The notes under the pieces were generated by a model, which did no database searches, had not been told where the DNA came from, and saw only the letters and a list, made by a program, of their open reading frames with translations. Shown in pieces: positions 19,123 through 30,985 of a DNA stretch of 64,000 bases; position 1 is the stretch's first letter, and every line of letters starts with the position of its first letter. The DNA comes from Ricinus communis (taxonomy: Eukaryota; Streptophyta; Magnoliopsida; Malpighiales; Euphorbiaceae). The stretch covers positions 13,371,213 through 13,435,212 of the forward strand of contig NC_063264.1 in the NCBI RefSeq assembly GCF_019578655.1. The letters are read 5' to 3'. The position numbers were made by a program, and so were the translations under genes.

Positions 19123-19680
19123 TGATGTGAACCTTGGCAACTTGTGACAAGATCCAATATGCGAAATTGGAATAAGATCCCAAGAAAGCTAAATATGAAC
19201 TTTGATAATCTTATACCAAAGATAACTTGTTTCCTGAACCTTAGTATAAGAAATATTGTTGGTGCTACACTCAAGAAAGGTAGATGGTGAGTGATAAGTC
19301 GATGTTGAATGCCACAAGAATAAGTTCTTGGTAAGTTCAAAGTTTTTCTAAAGAACAAAGCAAGAATAATTCTCACAAATATGTTTAACTCAAAAATATT
19401 CATTAACCCTCAATAATGTGGTTACACTTAGTTTATATAGTGAAAGAAATAAATCTAATTCCTAGATCTAATTAGGAATTATCTAAAAGATATACTAAAT
19501 AAAAGTCTCCTAATAGAATAGGGAATAATCAATCTTTGCTAAATAAGAATTGACTAAACAATTAAGCAAATCTTCATAAACAATGAAGTGTGCGGCTACC
19601 TCCTTATTTCATAATGAAAAAAAACTTCAATTTGGCAAAAGAGGAAGCTAAAATGTGCTCCCATGCTTCCTATTTGATTT
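19123..19680 (-). repeat. Truncated 3' LTR of element D
   Basis: Plus strand begins TGATGTGAACCTTGGCAACT and is closely similar to the nested solo LTR at 19725 over about 330 bp. The complement has a TATA box near 19425-19440 (CACTATATAAAC). The other end is lost in a deletion that joins it to integrase sequence at about 19680. Confidence 0.65.
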
Positions 19681-19724
19681 GTCAAACGAAGCACTTACAT
19701 TATACTCACTAGGTAAGTCAAGCT
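19681..19724 (-). pseudogene. pol: Integrase tail fragment of element D, beyond the solo LTR
   Basis: Minus strand encodes KLDLPSEYNVSASFD, the chromatin-side tail seen in H as KLDLPSEYGNLSASF. It continues the integrase frame that breaks at 20644. Confidence 0.7.
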
Positions 19725-20643
19725 TGATATGAACCTTGGCAACTTGTGACAAGAGCCAACACGCAGAATTGGAATAAGATTTCCAACAAAGCTAAATCTG
19801 AACTTTGATAACCTTGGTCCAAAGATAACTTGTATCTTGAACCTTGGTATAAGAGAGATTGTTGACTCCATATTCAAGAAAGGTAGAAGGTGAGTGATAA
19901 GTCAATGTTGAATGCCATAAGAACAAGTTCTTGATAAGTTTGAAGTTCTTCCAAAGAACAGAGCAAGAATAATTCTCATAAATATGTTTAACTGAAAATA
20001 TTCTTTAACTTGTGCCATTCGGCTACATATGATTTAAATAGACAAAGACATTACCATAATTTCCTATTTGTATAAAGAAAATAAACTAAATAGGAATTAA
20101 CTAAAGTATATGCTAAATAGAAGTTTTTCTAAATAAACAAAATAAGGAACTATGCTTAATTAGGAAATAATAAAAAACCTATTCTAAAAGGAAATAATAA
20201 AAGACTTCCAAAATAACAAAATAAAAAGCTTAATTGATTTAGTCAATCATAATCAATAAAGACATGACTAAATCAATTAAGATCTATTTCTAAATAACAA
20301 GATATGTGGCTGCCCCATTGTTTCCTCTTTGAAGTTGGCGCACTCTTAGGTCAAGCAACACACATTAGGCGCCTTCTTTTGATTTGCTCTTCAAGGAAAT
20401 TTCTCCCCCCTTTCCCTTATGAATATTTTGGCCCAAACTAGCTTTTCTCAAGGACTAACATGTTGGATTAGGTTATTGAATAGGCCCATTTAAGGCCTAT
20501 TTCATCCTCTTAGCCCTAGCTCTTATAATTGGACCTTCTTTGATGAATAATAGATCCTTTAAACTTGTAATTGGATTGGAGTAGAATTTGACCCTTGAAT
20601 TGAAGTTGGATCATGACTTGGCTTTGACTCTTGATTCACATTA
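19725..20643 (-). repeat. Solo LTR in integrase of element D (TSD AAGCT)
   Basis: Starts TGATATGAACCTTGGC and ends GATTCACATTA on the plus strand; the end has TTA where the family has TCA, a single transition in the terminal dinucleotide. AAGCT at 19720-19724 and 20644-20648 is a perfect 5-bp duplication, and removing the LTR restores NDNACKLDLPSEY in the integrase. The minus-strand start of the LTR encodes GPIIRARAKRMK. Confidence 0.82.
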
Positions 20644-21530
20644 AAGCTTGCAGGCATTATCATTAATCCTTTCAATCACTTGAAAAGGACCTTCTCCCCT
20701 TGGAAGCAACTCGAAATGCTGTTGGACAGGAAATCTTTCCTTTCTCATATGCACCCAACCCAATCTCTAGGCTCAAAGACCACCTTTTTTGGCTTTATAG
20801 GCTTGATTAACATATTGTTTGGTTCTTTTCTCAATGTTGAGCCGCACCTAAGCATGTAAATCATGCACAAAATCTGCCCTTTTCTTTCCATCAAAATCAA
20901 CACTTATCAAGTGGTAAAGGAGATAAATCCAAAGGAGTAAGTGGATTAAAACCATACAGAATTTCAAAGGATGAAAGTTTAGTGGCCGAATGGACACTTC
21001 TATTGTATGAAAACTCAACATGTGGCAAACAATCTTCCTATGTTTTAAGATTCTTTTGAATAATGGCACGCAACAAAGTAGATAAAGTCCTATTTATTAC
21101 TTCTGTTGGACCATCAGTTTATGGGTGACAAGTAGTAGAAAACAAAAGTTTAGTACTTAATTTACACCACAAGGTCTTCCAAAAGTAACTCAAGAACTTT
21201 GCATCCCTATCACTCATAATAGTTCTAGGCATGCCATGTATGCGCATAATTTCTTTAAAGAATAAATCAGCTATATGTGATGCATCATCGGTTTTATGAC
21301 ATGGTATGAAATGTGCCATCTTATAAAACCTATCAGCAACCACATATATAGAATCCTTACCCCTTTTGTCTTAAGCAAACCTAATACAAAGTCCATAGAA
21401 ATATCAACCCAAGGTTCACTAGGGATAGGCAAAGGAGTATACAAACCATAAGGCTTAACTTTAGACTTACTGTGTTTATATGTAACACATCTTTCACAAA
21501 TATGCAAAACATCACGTTTCACATTAGGCT
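20644..21530 (-). pseudogene. pol: Integrase of element D
   Basis: HHCC-side text CERCVTYKHSKSKVKPYGLY, then PSEPWVDISMDFVLGL, a frame change, [40 protein letters not shown] and, past stops, RKERFP and GEGPFQVIERINDNACKL. The SDRD motif is intact but the frame is shifted at least three times. Confidence 0.7.
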
Positions 21531-22130
21531 AAAAGAAGTGTTCAATTAAAACATCATAAGTCTTATCTATCCTAAAATACCCCACTAACCTGCCTGTTTG
21601 GGCTTCTTTCACAAGCAACTCATGCAAAGAAGAATTAGGCACACATAGTTTGTTTTCCTTAAACAAAAATCCATCATGCCTATAGAACTTCCCAAAAGCT
21701 ACTTTCTCACAAGCATTAAGCACATTACCAAAATTAGCATCATCAACATACAAATCTTTAATGTATTCAAATCCTAGCAATTTTGCATATATAGTAGAAA
21801 GTAGTGCATACCTGCGTGATAAAGCATTTGTAACTACGTTTTCCTTCCCTTGCTTGTACTTGATCATATAAGAAAACATTTCAAACAATTCAAGCCACTT
21901 AGCATGTCGCCTATTTAGCTTATGTTACCCCTTAAGATGCTTCATGAATAATGTTGCCAAGTCTTTAAAGTCCGTGCGCATCGAAGCATAAAGCTCCTTG
22001 TCATATGTGTGATAATTCAAGGTTGCCCCATTAAGCTTTTTGCTAGAGTAAGCGATTGGCCTCTTTTCCTATATAAGAACAGCTACAATACCTATTCATG
22101 AAGCATCACATTCAATCTCAAAAGCTTTTG
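21531..22130 (-). pseudogene. pol: RNase H and IN N-terminus of element D
   Basis: EIECDAS near 22100 is the RNase H start. [20 protein letters not shown] marks its end, then GFEYIKDLYVDDANFGNVL and [20 protein letters not shown], the spacer into integrase. Stops interrupt between them. Confidence 0.65.
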
Positions 22131-22960
22131 TAAGTTTAGGTAAGCAAGAACAAGTGTAGAAGTGCGACTATAAACCAAAATATCATTAAAATAAACGACA
22201 ATAGATTTTCTAATAAAAGTGCGCAAAACTTGGTTCATAAGTCTCATAAATATACTAGGTGCATAGTTAATCCAAAAGGCATAATTAACCACTCATATAA
22301 CCCATATTTTGTTTTGAATGTTATTTTCCATTCGTCCCCTTCCCTCATGCATATTTAACGATATCCACTCTTTAAGTCTATTTTATAAAACATACAAGAT
22401 CCATACAATTCATCTAACATGTCATCTAGTCTAGGAATAGGATGTCTTTACTTTACAATGATATTGTTGATAACTCGACAATCAACACACATTTGCCAAG
22501 ATCAATCCTTCTTAGGTACTAGCAACACGAACCACACATGGACTCATGCTCCCTCTCATGTGCCCCTTGGTCATCAACTCCTCAACTTGCCTTTGAAGTT
22601 CCTTCATCTCCTCGGGATTGCTCCTATAGGCTGGTATATTTGCAATTGAAGCTCTAGGTACAAAGTCAATTTGGTGCTCAATTCCCCTAATAGGTGGTAA
22701 ACAATTAGGCATATCTTCAGGAAATACATCACCAAATTCATGTAACAAGGAAAGAATAGGACTAGGTAGGGAAGAATCAAGATCGTTAGTGCTTAAAAAG
22801 GCCTTCTTATATAAAAGTACAATCATAGGCTGATTGGAATAAAAAGCCCTCCTAATCTCACTCTTCCTCGCATAAAAGCTTACTTTTCTCTCTTTAATTT
22901 TACTCATGCACATATCCTCTTTCTTTTCACTCTTAGCTGAACCTGCCTTTTCATTCACAC
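22131..22960 (-). pseudogene. pol: Reverse transcriptase of element D, inactive
   Basis: LPPIRGIEHQIDFVPRASIA, then AYRSNPEEMKELQRQVEELM and KGHMRGSMSPC form the RT start. The palm survives as [20 protein letters not shown]: the motif reads YFND instead of YFDD, so the second catalytic aspartate is replaced. About 30 residues later it jumps directly into RNase H, deleting thumb and connection. Confidence 0.72.
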
Positions 22961-23158
22961 TCTTTTCTTTGTTTTTAAACTTCCGGCCTTCTCACTTCTT
23001 CCACTCTTGATTATTTTCTTTTTTCTTGCTCTCCTTTTTCATACGCATTTGATCATCATAGTCCTCTTTAGGTGTCAAAAGAACAAGAGTAATAGGTCTT
23101 TCATTCATTAGAAAAGAATAACGATTATTGTATCCATCCTGAACTGCATGCATAGGTA

Positions 23159-23400
23159 CTAAAACTTATAACGCCCTAAAAGAAGATAACTTGCATGCAT
23201 AGGTATGACATCATATAACACATTATCCTTATAACGCTGAATAGAGAAAGACACAAAAACTTGTTTAGTCACCTTAATCTCCCCACAATCATTTAGCCAT
23301 TGTAATCTGTAAGGTCTAGGATGTGCTAAAGTAGACAAGCCAAGCTTTTCAACTAACTCAAGACTAGCAACATTTGTACAACTACCTCCCACCAATAATC
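23159..23400 (-). pseudogene. Aspartic protease of element D
   Basis: GGSCTNVASLELVEKLGLST carries the SGSCTNVAS position of this lineage, where the usual DSGS/T catalytic site is not preserved. Then HPRPYRLQWLNDCGEIKVTK and VIPMHASYLLLGRYKF follow, the conserved MHA-x-LLGRPW end. Confidence 0.6.
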
Positions 23401-23639
23401 ATACTACATCCTTTGTCATTTACATGGCATATAGTATGAAAAATATTATCACGTTGTACCTCATCTACTTTGGCATGTGCACTCAAGGATCTTCATGCCA
23501 CCAACATCTCTCCACTTATGGGCATCTCAATATCACTTGAATCCTCAAGTGGTGGATATCTTCCTCTTCCTCACTCTCGGTCTCCACTCCACCATCATCC
23601 TTCAAGATGAAAGCTCTTTTGTTAGGACATTGAGAAGCT

Positions 23640-24410
23640 ATGCGTCCTTGTCCCAAGCATCAAAAGGATTCGATGTCCCTTGTCCTTGAATTAGGTGTCT
23701 CGGTCTTGTTGGGAGTTTTATAATGAACTCATTTGAATCCTTTGGCTTTTCATATCTTGGCCTTTCTTTGACTTCTTCCTTCTTCCAATTTGGTTTCCAT
23801 GTGGATGTAGAAGCTGAGTTGAATCTGTTGGAGTTGCTTCAATTCTTGAGTTACCTCTCCACTTTAATCGCCATATGTACCATATCTTCAAGTTCCATAT
23901 AATGGTGCAATTCAATCACATCAGTAATATTTCGGTTTAAATCATGTAAGAACTAAGCCATAGTAGCCTCTCTATCTTCTTCCATCTCTTTGTGGTAGTC
24001 CTCCAGACTCTTAGATACTTGCACAAGACTTTATAATTTCTTATACAATTATCTATAATAGTGAGAAGGAACAAACCTCTTTTTCATAACCTTATTCATC
24101 TCCTCCCATTTGGAAATCGGCCATTCACCATTCCATCACCTTGAAAGCACAAGTTGGTCCTACCAAAACACAGCATAATCAGTAAACTCAACCGCAACTA
24201 GCTTCACCTTCTTCTCTTTGGAGTAATCATGGCAATCAGATACTAGCTCAAACTTCCTTTTTTAGTCAAAATAAAGCTCCGGGTCATTCTTGCCTTGAAA
24301 CGAAGGGATTTTCAATTTGATATTTCCCAAGTTTCCATCTTGCCTTCTAGGTCCTCTTTGATCTGATCATCCGTAACCTCTTCTAAATCTATCCTCTTTC
24401 ACAGCCTAGA
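23640..24410 (-). pseudogene. gag: Gag of element D
   Basis: KIPSFQGKNDPELYFD, then FELVSDCHDYSKEKKVKLVA, WKEEM-like and MKKRFVPSHYYR, and IELHHYMELEDMVHMAIKVE are the retrotrans_gag motifs also found in C, G, H and I. A zinc knuckle is not clearly readable. Many TAG/TAA stops are present. It ends at the AT-rich block from 24411. Confidence 0.65.
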
Positions 24411-24834
24411 GAGTTATACTCGACCAAAACAAATCCAAAAAAAAAAAAATCTTTTACTACCTGTCTCTGATTAGTACCGTTGTGCATGCGATCCTAATGC
24501 AACCCATAAGGTGGCATGCTCTATGGCCGCCTCATCCCGAAGTTATAATTTTAGCAAACATGCAAATTATATGTAATAATAATAATAAAAAAATGAAACT
24601 AAAGGTAATAGACAAAAATAATAATAATAATTATAATAATAAATGACTATAAGGATATCGAGAATAATGAAAATAAAATTTATAATAATGATGCTTATAG
24701 TATTCGTAATAATAATTAATCAAATAAAATTAATGATAATAATGCTAATAATAATCATAGTGTTTATAAACCCATTAGTATTGCATTTAATTTAAACATG
24801 ACACAAGTACAGTTGACTATATGACTTTAACTCA
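24411..24834. other. AT-rich spacer with AAT/ATA microsatellites
   Basis: Contains an A13 run near 24431 and many AATAAT/ATAATA runs between 24565 and 24770. No coding or LTR edge is clear. Possibly the remains of the Tekay-like element's 3' region. Confidence 0.45.
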
Positions 24835-25670
24835 GTTCTATCGCATCCCTTTTCATTCCATTCCACCAATAATTGCCTTTCGAATCGTGATACATCTTGG
24901 TAGAGCCTGGATGCACACTGTAAGCTCTACAGTGAGCCTCTTCTAAATCTCCTTCTTGAGATTATCCATATCGGGAACACACAGCCTAGTGCCCATCTTG
25001 AGAGTACCATCATCATCTATAACAAAATCATTAGCTCGACCCTGCTGCACTTCTTCCAAGACTTTTCATAATTATGGGCCTTAACTCCGAGCTAACTTGA
25101 TTCTATCAACAAGCACAGACCTAACCCTGAATGTGCCAACAATGCTCCTGACTCCAATACCTCCATCTGCAACCCTTGGTTGCACAATTCGTGTAACTCT
25201 TTGGTCAAGGTCTCTTCTCCGCACTGATATGAGTAAGACTACTTACTGACTTCTTGCTCAAGGCATCTGCCACGATATTTACTTTACCTGGATGGTAGAG
25301 AATATTATAATTATAATCTTTTAGAAGTTTTAGCCATCTCCTTTGCCCCAGATTCAATTCTTTATGCTAAAAAACGTACATCAAACTTTTATACTCCGTA
25401 TATATCTCGCACGTCTCCCTGTAGATTTTTAAGGCAAAGATTACTACTACCATCTCCAAATCATGAGTAGGGTAATTTTGTTCATGCCTCTTCAATTGTC
25501 AGGATGCATAAGCCACTACCTTACCATGCTGCATCAAAATGCAACCCAAACCCACTCTAGAAGCATCACAATACACTGTGAATCCACCAGTCCTAGAGGG
25601 TAAGGTGAACACCAGAGCTGAAGTCAAGTAGTCTTTCAGCTTCTGAAAACTTTTTTCACACACGTCAGTC
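24835..25670 (-). pseudogene. pol: RNase H and IN N-terminal part of element E
   Basis: [20 protein letters not shown] is the diagnostic Del/Tekay RNase H stretch, followed by HKELNLGQRRWLKLLKDYN and ILYHPGKVNIVADALSKKS. The downstream part reads DDDGTLKMGTRLCVPDMDNL-like sequence. Stops and small frame changes interrupt it. Confidence 0.65.
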
Positions 25671-26420
25671 CACTAGAGCCTAACGTTCTTTTGAGTCTGC
25701 TTAGTCAAAGGCACTGCAATTCTCAAGAAGTCTTGCATGAATCGACAGTAGTAGCCTGCCAAACCCAGAAAGCTACGAGCTTCTATCACCATGGGCAGTC
25801 TCTGCCAGTCAGTCACCGCCTCCACTTTCTTGGGGTCCATATGAATACCCTTTTTAAACACAATGTGACTTAGAAAAGCAACATTTTCTAACCAAAACTC
25901 GAACTTGGAGAACTTAGCGTACAATTAATGCTGCCTCAATGTTTGAAGTACCATTCTCAGATGCCTTGTGTCCTTCTCTTCACCGCTCGAGTACACCAAG
26001 ATATCGTTAATGAACATAATGATAAAATGATCTAGGAACGGCTTGAACAACTGATTCATCAGATCTGTGAAGGCTGGAGGAGCGTTAGTGAGTCTAAATG
26101 ACAATACAAAGAATGCATAATGTCCATAATGCATCCTGAACGTCATCTTCGGAATGTCTTCAACTGGTGATACGCCGATTGCAAATTAATCTTGGAGAAG
26201 CATCCAGCTCCTTGAACCTGATCGAATAGATCATCGATGCGATGAAGTGGATACTTATTACAAACCATCGCTTTATTCAGTTGCTGGTTGTCAATGTAGA
26301 GGCGCAAGGTACCACCCTTCCTCTTCACGAACAAAATAGGAGCATCCCACGGAGACATACTAGGTCTGATAAAACCCTTATCCAGGAGGTCCTGCAATTG
26401 CTCCTTGCATATCAGAACCT
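25671..26420 (-). pseudogene. pol: Reverse transcriptase of element E, inactive
   Basis: [20 protein letters not shown], then [20 protein letters not shown]; then FRLTNAPPAFTDLMNQLFKP and the active-site region MFINDILVYSS, where YVDD-type residues have become FIND. AKFSKFEFWLENVAFLSHIV and SFLGLAGYYCRFMQDF close the thumb. The last catalytic pair is lost and the frame breaks once. Confidence 0.72.
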
Positions 26421-26577
26421 GACGTAGAGAAGCGGTCCAATGAGGGTAGGAAGTGGACGCCGGAGCAAGGATAGGATGCCCGGACAGGGAGCGGCTTATG
26501 GGAGGCTTCTAGTATGTCAACATTCTAAAGTACGGGGTTACATGAATGAATCAAATTGCATATTGAGAAGATCAAGA
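26421..26577. other. Unassigned junction between elements E and F
   Basis: GC-richer than its surroundings (GGACGCCGGAGCAAGG, GCCCGGACAGGGAGCGG) and without a recognisable match in the window. It may be from another element. Confidence 0.3.
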
Positions 26578-27525
26578 GTGGGTGACCATATTTCACATAT
26601 TGAAATACAGATTTCAATGGTTCAAGAATCATATTGAAGATCATGAGTGGATTTTAAGGCAAATCAAGAGGCAATTTGGGAGATCAACCGTAGTGTAGAT
26701 TCAGATTTTGAGCTGTTCATCCAATTCGAGGGAAAGGGGTGTATCTATTTCATTTTCTTTATTCTTTCATTGTAATTGAATTCCTAGTTGTTTTAGACAT
26801 GAATATGTCTAGCTAAATTGATTAAACCTATTGGGATTTCCCTACTATGTTGGCTTAGTACTAAATTGTTAGATTGTTTAAGTTCTTTTTTGTATTCTTT
26901 TTTCTTTCAGTATTAATATGATATTGCATTATTCATGAGATGTTGTGAATTGTGTTACTTAGATTGCTTTCTGAAATTGAGTAATTCATTTAGTAATTGG
27001 AATTTTCAATAGCAAGAACTAGTTAATGATCACTTAGAGATAAGGGTAATTGACTAGCCGGATTAAGAATAACAAAGCTTAATAGAGGTAGATTAAAGCT
27101 TAATGCTAACTTAATAATCCATCATTAGGAAGAGATTCCAACTTTAGATTCTTAGTTTTAGGAATTCGGTTATCTCGAGAGGGAGACCAAATTCAGTTAA
27201 GAATTCATCCACGGGTAGCCTAATTGGATTCATCAATCTGTTATCTTTTGTTTGACCACCAACTAGTTTAGGTTGCCTTGGGTTTGCTTTCTTGTCTTGA
27301 TTGTTTCATTTATTCATTCATTCTTGCATCTCATTTAGAACTCAGTTTCCAGTTATTAGGAAATTTAGAATTCATCCATCATATATTTTAGGTTAGATAA
27401 CAAAGAATGAAGTAGTAACTCTGATTTTCACTTTCCCGAGAATACGACCTTGATACTCGCAATTAGTGCTAGACTGCATCGATAAGTTCACTGCCTTAGA
27501 TTGTAGCTGCATAAATAGCCTATCA
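26578..27525 (+). repeat. 5' LTR of element F, U3 truncated
   Basis: Matches the last two thirds of the 3' LTR, beginning just after the TATA region (compare 35950). It ends TAGCCTATCA. Because the promoter half is missing, this copy could not start a full-length transcript. Confidence 0.8.
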
Positions 27526-27531
27526 AGTTTT

Positions 27532-27549
27532 TGGTGCCGTTGCCGGGGA
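27532..27549 (+). other. Primer binding site of element F (tRNA-Asp)
   Basis: TGGTGCCGTTGCCGGGGA, one change (C to T at a CG) from the perfect tRNA-Asp complement in element B. Confidence 0.85.
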
Positions 27550-27674
27550 GAATTTTGTGTGAACTAGAGTTAATCTAGCCATTTTTATTTTCTGTCTTTT
27601 CATTTTTATATATTATTTATTATTTTAATTGTTCCTGTGTTCTTTAGTTGCAGCCTTTTCATTTCAGGTAGTTT

Positions 27675-29340
27675 ATGACTAGGAGCTCTAATCCTACTCT
27701 TGTAGACCCTTTTGCTGAACCAAAGTGATCCCTCTAACTTTTGAGGAAGCGTATGCAAGAAGAAGAGGAGGCACAAATAGAGATTGAAGCCTTGTGAATA
27801 GACCAGCAGGGATGGGAGACAGCAACCTGGCTGTGGATGAAGCTAGGACAATGTATGAGTTTGCTAGACCTTCTCTTGAGGGGACACAAACGAGTATATT
27901 GCGACCACCAGTGGCGGCCAATAACTTCGAAATAAAGACAAACGTGATACAGATGGTCCAAAATAGTGTACAATTTGGGGGACTGCCAAGCAAAGACCTA
28001 AACGCTCACATCACCAACATCTTGAAGATCTGTGACACCTTCAAGATAAATGGAACAACTGATGATGCCATCCGGTTGAGGCTGTTTCCTTTTCTCTTTG
28101 AGGGACCGAGCAAAAAGATGGCTATAGTCACTCCCAGCCAACACTATTACGATATGGTGATCGTTGGCTGAAACCTTTTTATATAAGTACTTTCCTCCTG
28201 CTAAAACTGCTAGATTGAGAAATGATATATCTTCTTTTATGCAGTTCGATGATGAGAGCATGTACGATGCTTGGAAGAGGTACAAAGACTTGCTCCGATG
28301 TTTCCCGCACCACGGTCTACCAGTATGGATGCAGGTTCAGACCTTCTACAGCAGTTTAAACCTTACTACTAGGCAGATGCTAAACGCTGCAGCAAGTGGC
28401 ACCCTGAACAGTAAGACGCCGGAGTAGGCATAAAATCTGATAAAGGAGATGGCCATGAACAACTACCAGTGGCAATCCTCTAGGAGTCGCCTAGTCAAGC
28501 AGGGAGTGGTCAACCAGCTAGACTCCACAGCAACCTTGGCAGCTCAAGTGGAACTTCTGACTAAGAAATTAGACCAGCTTCAGATGCCGGTTCATGCAGC
28601 CCAAATAACCTGCGAGTTTTGGGTGCCCTGCACTATGGTGTAAAGTGTAATGCGGGAGGTATGTTTGCTTCACCTTCTATTTCTTCATCTTCTATTGTTT
28701 CTGCTAACCTTGAATAGGTAGACTATATGGATAATGCACCTAGACAACATAACAACCCGTACAGCAGTACATACAACCCCGGTTGGTGAAATCATCCAAA
28801 CTTCGGTTGGAGAAATAACAACGCCCAAGGTCCACCAGGCTTTCAGAGACTGCATCAGCAGCCACCACAGCAGTAGTAGCATGCTGGAACATCACAGCTT
28901 CCTCCACCAACAGAGAAGAAATCTAACTTGGAGGAACTGATGTTTAAGTTTTTCGCGTCTACTGAGACGAGGTTCCAGCAGACCGATAGTGCTCTTAGAA
29001 ACCAGCAGGCTCCCATTCAGAACTTAGAGAGTTAGATTGGGCAGATTTCTAAGATGTTGTTTGAGAGGCAACAAGGAGCGCTCCCCAGCACTACATAGCC
29101 CAACCTAAGGGAGCATGTGAACGTAATAATGTTGCGGTCAGGTAAATTTATTCTCGGTCCTTCTTTTGTTTAGGTAGATTCAAGCAGGGAAGTTGAAGCT
29201 ACCAAGGCAAAGGAACTAGAGAAGGAAGAGGCAAAGGAGGTTCCACTAAAGGAATACCAGCCCAAAATCCCATACCCTGCTAAATTAAAGCAAGCGCAAG
29301 TCGAGCAGCAGTTTGGTCCTGGACATTTTTAAACAACTGT
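27675..29340 (+). pseudogene. gag: Gag of element F
   Basis: Starts MTRSSNPTLVDPFAEPK. The core has NNFEIKTNVIQMVQNSVQFG, DDAIRLRLFPFLFEGPSKKM and, after a short insertion and frame change near 28130, FLYKYFPPAKTARLRNDISS, MYDAWKRYKDLLRCFPHHGL and VQTFYSSLNLTTRQML. Then TLAAQVELLTKKLDQLQMPV, a broken YNPGW stretch and the FRNQQAPIQNLES-like coiled-coil region. This is the most complete gag here and it supplies the segment deleted in B. Stops are few and mainly TAG. Confidence 0.8.
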
Positions 29341-29379
29341 ATATAAATTTACCTTTTGTTGAAGTTATTTCCCAGATGC

Positions 29380-30110
29380 CTTGATATGCGAAGTTCTTAA
29401 AGGAGATTCTTAGCAACAAGAGGAAGTTTGAGGACTCGGCGTGTGTAATGTTAAATGAGGAATGTTCGACAATTTTCTAGAACAAGTTACTGGAAAAGCA
29501 ACATGATCCAGGGAGTTTTACTATTCCTTGTGTTATAGGTAACTTATCTATCAATGATGCCTTAGTTGATTTAGGGGCTGAAATTAATGTAAAATCGTAC
29601 AACCTGTTTGTAAAATTGGGGTTGGGAGAGACTAAACCCACTAGGATGAGTATACAATTAGCTGATAGATTTCTTAAGTATCCTAGGGGTATTATGGAGA
29701 ATGTGCTAGTAAAAGTAGTGTACCCTTAATTCTAGGAAGACCTTTTCTTGCAACATCTAGGGCAATGATAGATGTTTGTGATGGAAAGTTAAAACTCAGG
29801 GTAGGGGATGAGACTGTCACCTATGACTTGCATAATCCTATAAGCCAGTCTTTAGGTTATAATAATATTTTATATGTTGTTAATGTAATTGATAATGATA
29901 TTGAGACACAGTTGCAAGAATTGTTAGTTGAAGGCCATCTACATGTCACTTTGCCAAGGGGAGAAAAGCATGAGCTGTCAAATGAGGAAATGTTGTAGCA
30001 GCTTGAATTTATGTTAGCAAATGAGCCAAATGGAAAAACTGATGAGTTTACTATGATTGACAGGATAGTTGTGCAGAAGTTGAGGCCATCACTTGAAGAA
30101 CCGCTAGGAT
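29380..30110 (+). pseudogene. Aspartic protease of element F
   Basis: FTIPCVIGNLSINDALVDLG has the catalytic DLG, but the following residues read AEIN instead of ASIN. NLFVKLGLGETKPTRMSIQL and YPRGIMENVLVKV follow. About 60 bases are then missing (29718), so the distal PLILGRPFLAT continues out of frame as an open stretch with MIDVCDGKLKLRVGDETVTY. It ends in QKLRPSLEEPLG where pol should begin. Confidence 0.75.
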
Positions 30111-30329
30111 AACCGACTGCCTGTCATTCCGGCAACAGACTTGACAACCAAGGTGACGGAAAGGACATTGCCCACTTGAAGGAAGTACCAAAAAGCGGCT
30201 GCTTGGAGGACTACTGACATTCCGAGGACCCATAACCTGGCAGCTAAATCGCAGTAGATGTCAAACCCGCACATGAAGAGAGTTATCACCAAGTCCAGCT
30301 AAATGACTCGAGAACCAAAAAGAAGCGCT

Positions 30330-30347
30330 TTTGGGAGGCACCCCAAA
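30330..30347 (+). other. Conserved post-pol hairpin of element F
   Basis: TTTGGG, loop AGGCAC, CCCAAA. The equivalent in B (4963-4981) has TTCGGGA/TCCCGAA with the same loop core, so the stem is conserved while two pairs differ. Confidence 0.65.
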
Positions 30348-30659
30348 TTTTATTTTCTATTTTTAACATTTTATTTTATCAGTCATTTGCATGTTTAATG
30401 GTAGTTAGAGCACCTTCTTAGTGACTAAACCTAACTGTATGAATCTAGGGTTTCAATAACTTAAGTTGGATTTTTGGTAATTGGTAAAGACGAACTTCCC
30501 TGTTTGATACATTTTACTTGAATTATAGCCTAAATGTGTACGTATGTGTGTTTAATGCAGGTAGGGAGTTTGGCGATTCGAGATGGCGAAGAAAAGCTTG
30601 GATTTCAGTGGTTCACCATGATTTCCATGGGCGTCACGAGTTAGATCCCCAGGCCATGC
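30348..30659 (+). other. Untranslated spacer of element F
   Basis: T-rich noncoding sequence between the hairpin and the GC-rich block. It contains TTTAATGCAG|GTAGGG at about 30550-30565, which could be a 3' splice site. Confidence 0.4.
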
Positions 30660-30975
30660 TGATCAGCACGGCCGGAGTCCTACCCATGATGAACATGCAC
30701 ATGAAGAGTTTGGAAAATCAGCCGTCCACCACGGATTCCGAGGCCACCACAGGCTGCAACACCAGGTCGTGCTGGTCAGCACGGCAGTGCCCTAGCCCGT
30801 GATGGACATGTACATAGCTCACACTCAAAATCGGCCATCCACTACAGCTTTCGAAGGCACTACGGGCGGCAACACCAGGCTGCACTGACCAGCACGGCCA
30901 TGCCCTTACCCGTGGTGAACTAGCATGTGGAGGAAGCTTCAGGGTTCAGCAGAGGCCGAGTCTAGGCCGTGCTGA
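30660..30975. repeat. Internal GC-rich motif array of element F
   Basis: Repeats ATCAGCACGGCCGGAGTCC, TGGTCAGCACGGC, CAGCACGGCCATGCCC and GGCCGTGCTGACC, the same motif family otherwise found only in LTR U3 regions here. It sits upstream of a TATA box and of the 3' ORF. Confidence 0.65.
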
Positions 30976-30985
30976 CCCTCATGAC

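Larger units (their letters stand above)
19123..24410 (-). mobile_element. Element D: degraded chromovirus-type gag-pol with nested solo LTR
   Basis: Minus strand order: gag, protease, RT, RNase H, integrase, then after an internal deletion a truncated 3' LTR. It lacks its 5' LTR. The integrase end is split by the solo LTR at 19725-20643. Protein motifs match the lineage of C, G, H and I (CRM/Reina-like by memory). Frames are broken many times. Confidence 0.7.
24835..26420 (-). mobile_element. Element E: Tekay/Del-like pol fragment
   Basis: Minus strand pol fragment of a different chromovirus lineage from the others here: RT, RNase H and integrase N-terminus in order, no LTR, gag or protease. 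It is cut at about 26420 just before the RT start and at about 24835 within the integrase spacer. Confidence 0.7.

Noticed and set aside
24560..24790. Dense AAT/ATA repeats
   Set aside because: Ordinary microsatellite drift in an AT-rich spacer; no regular unit length or arrangement.
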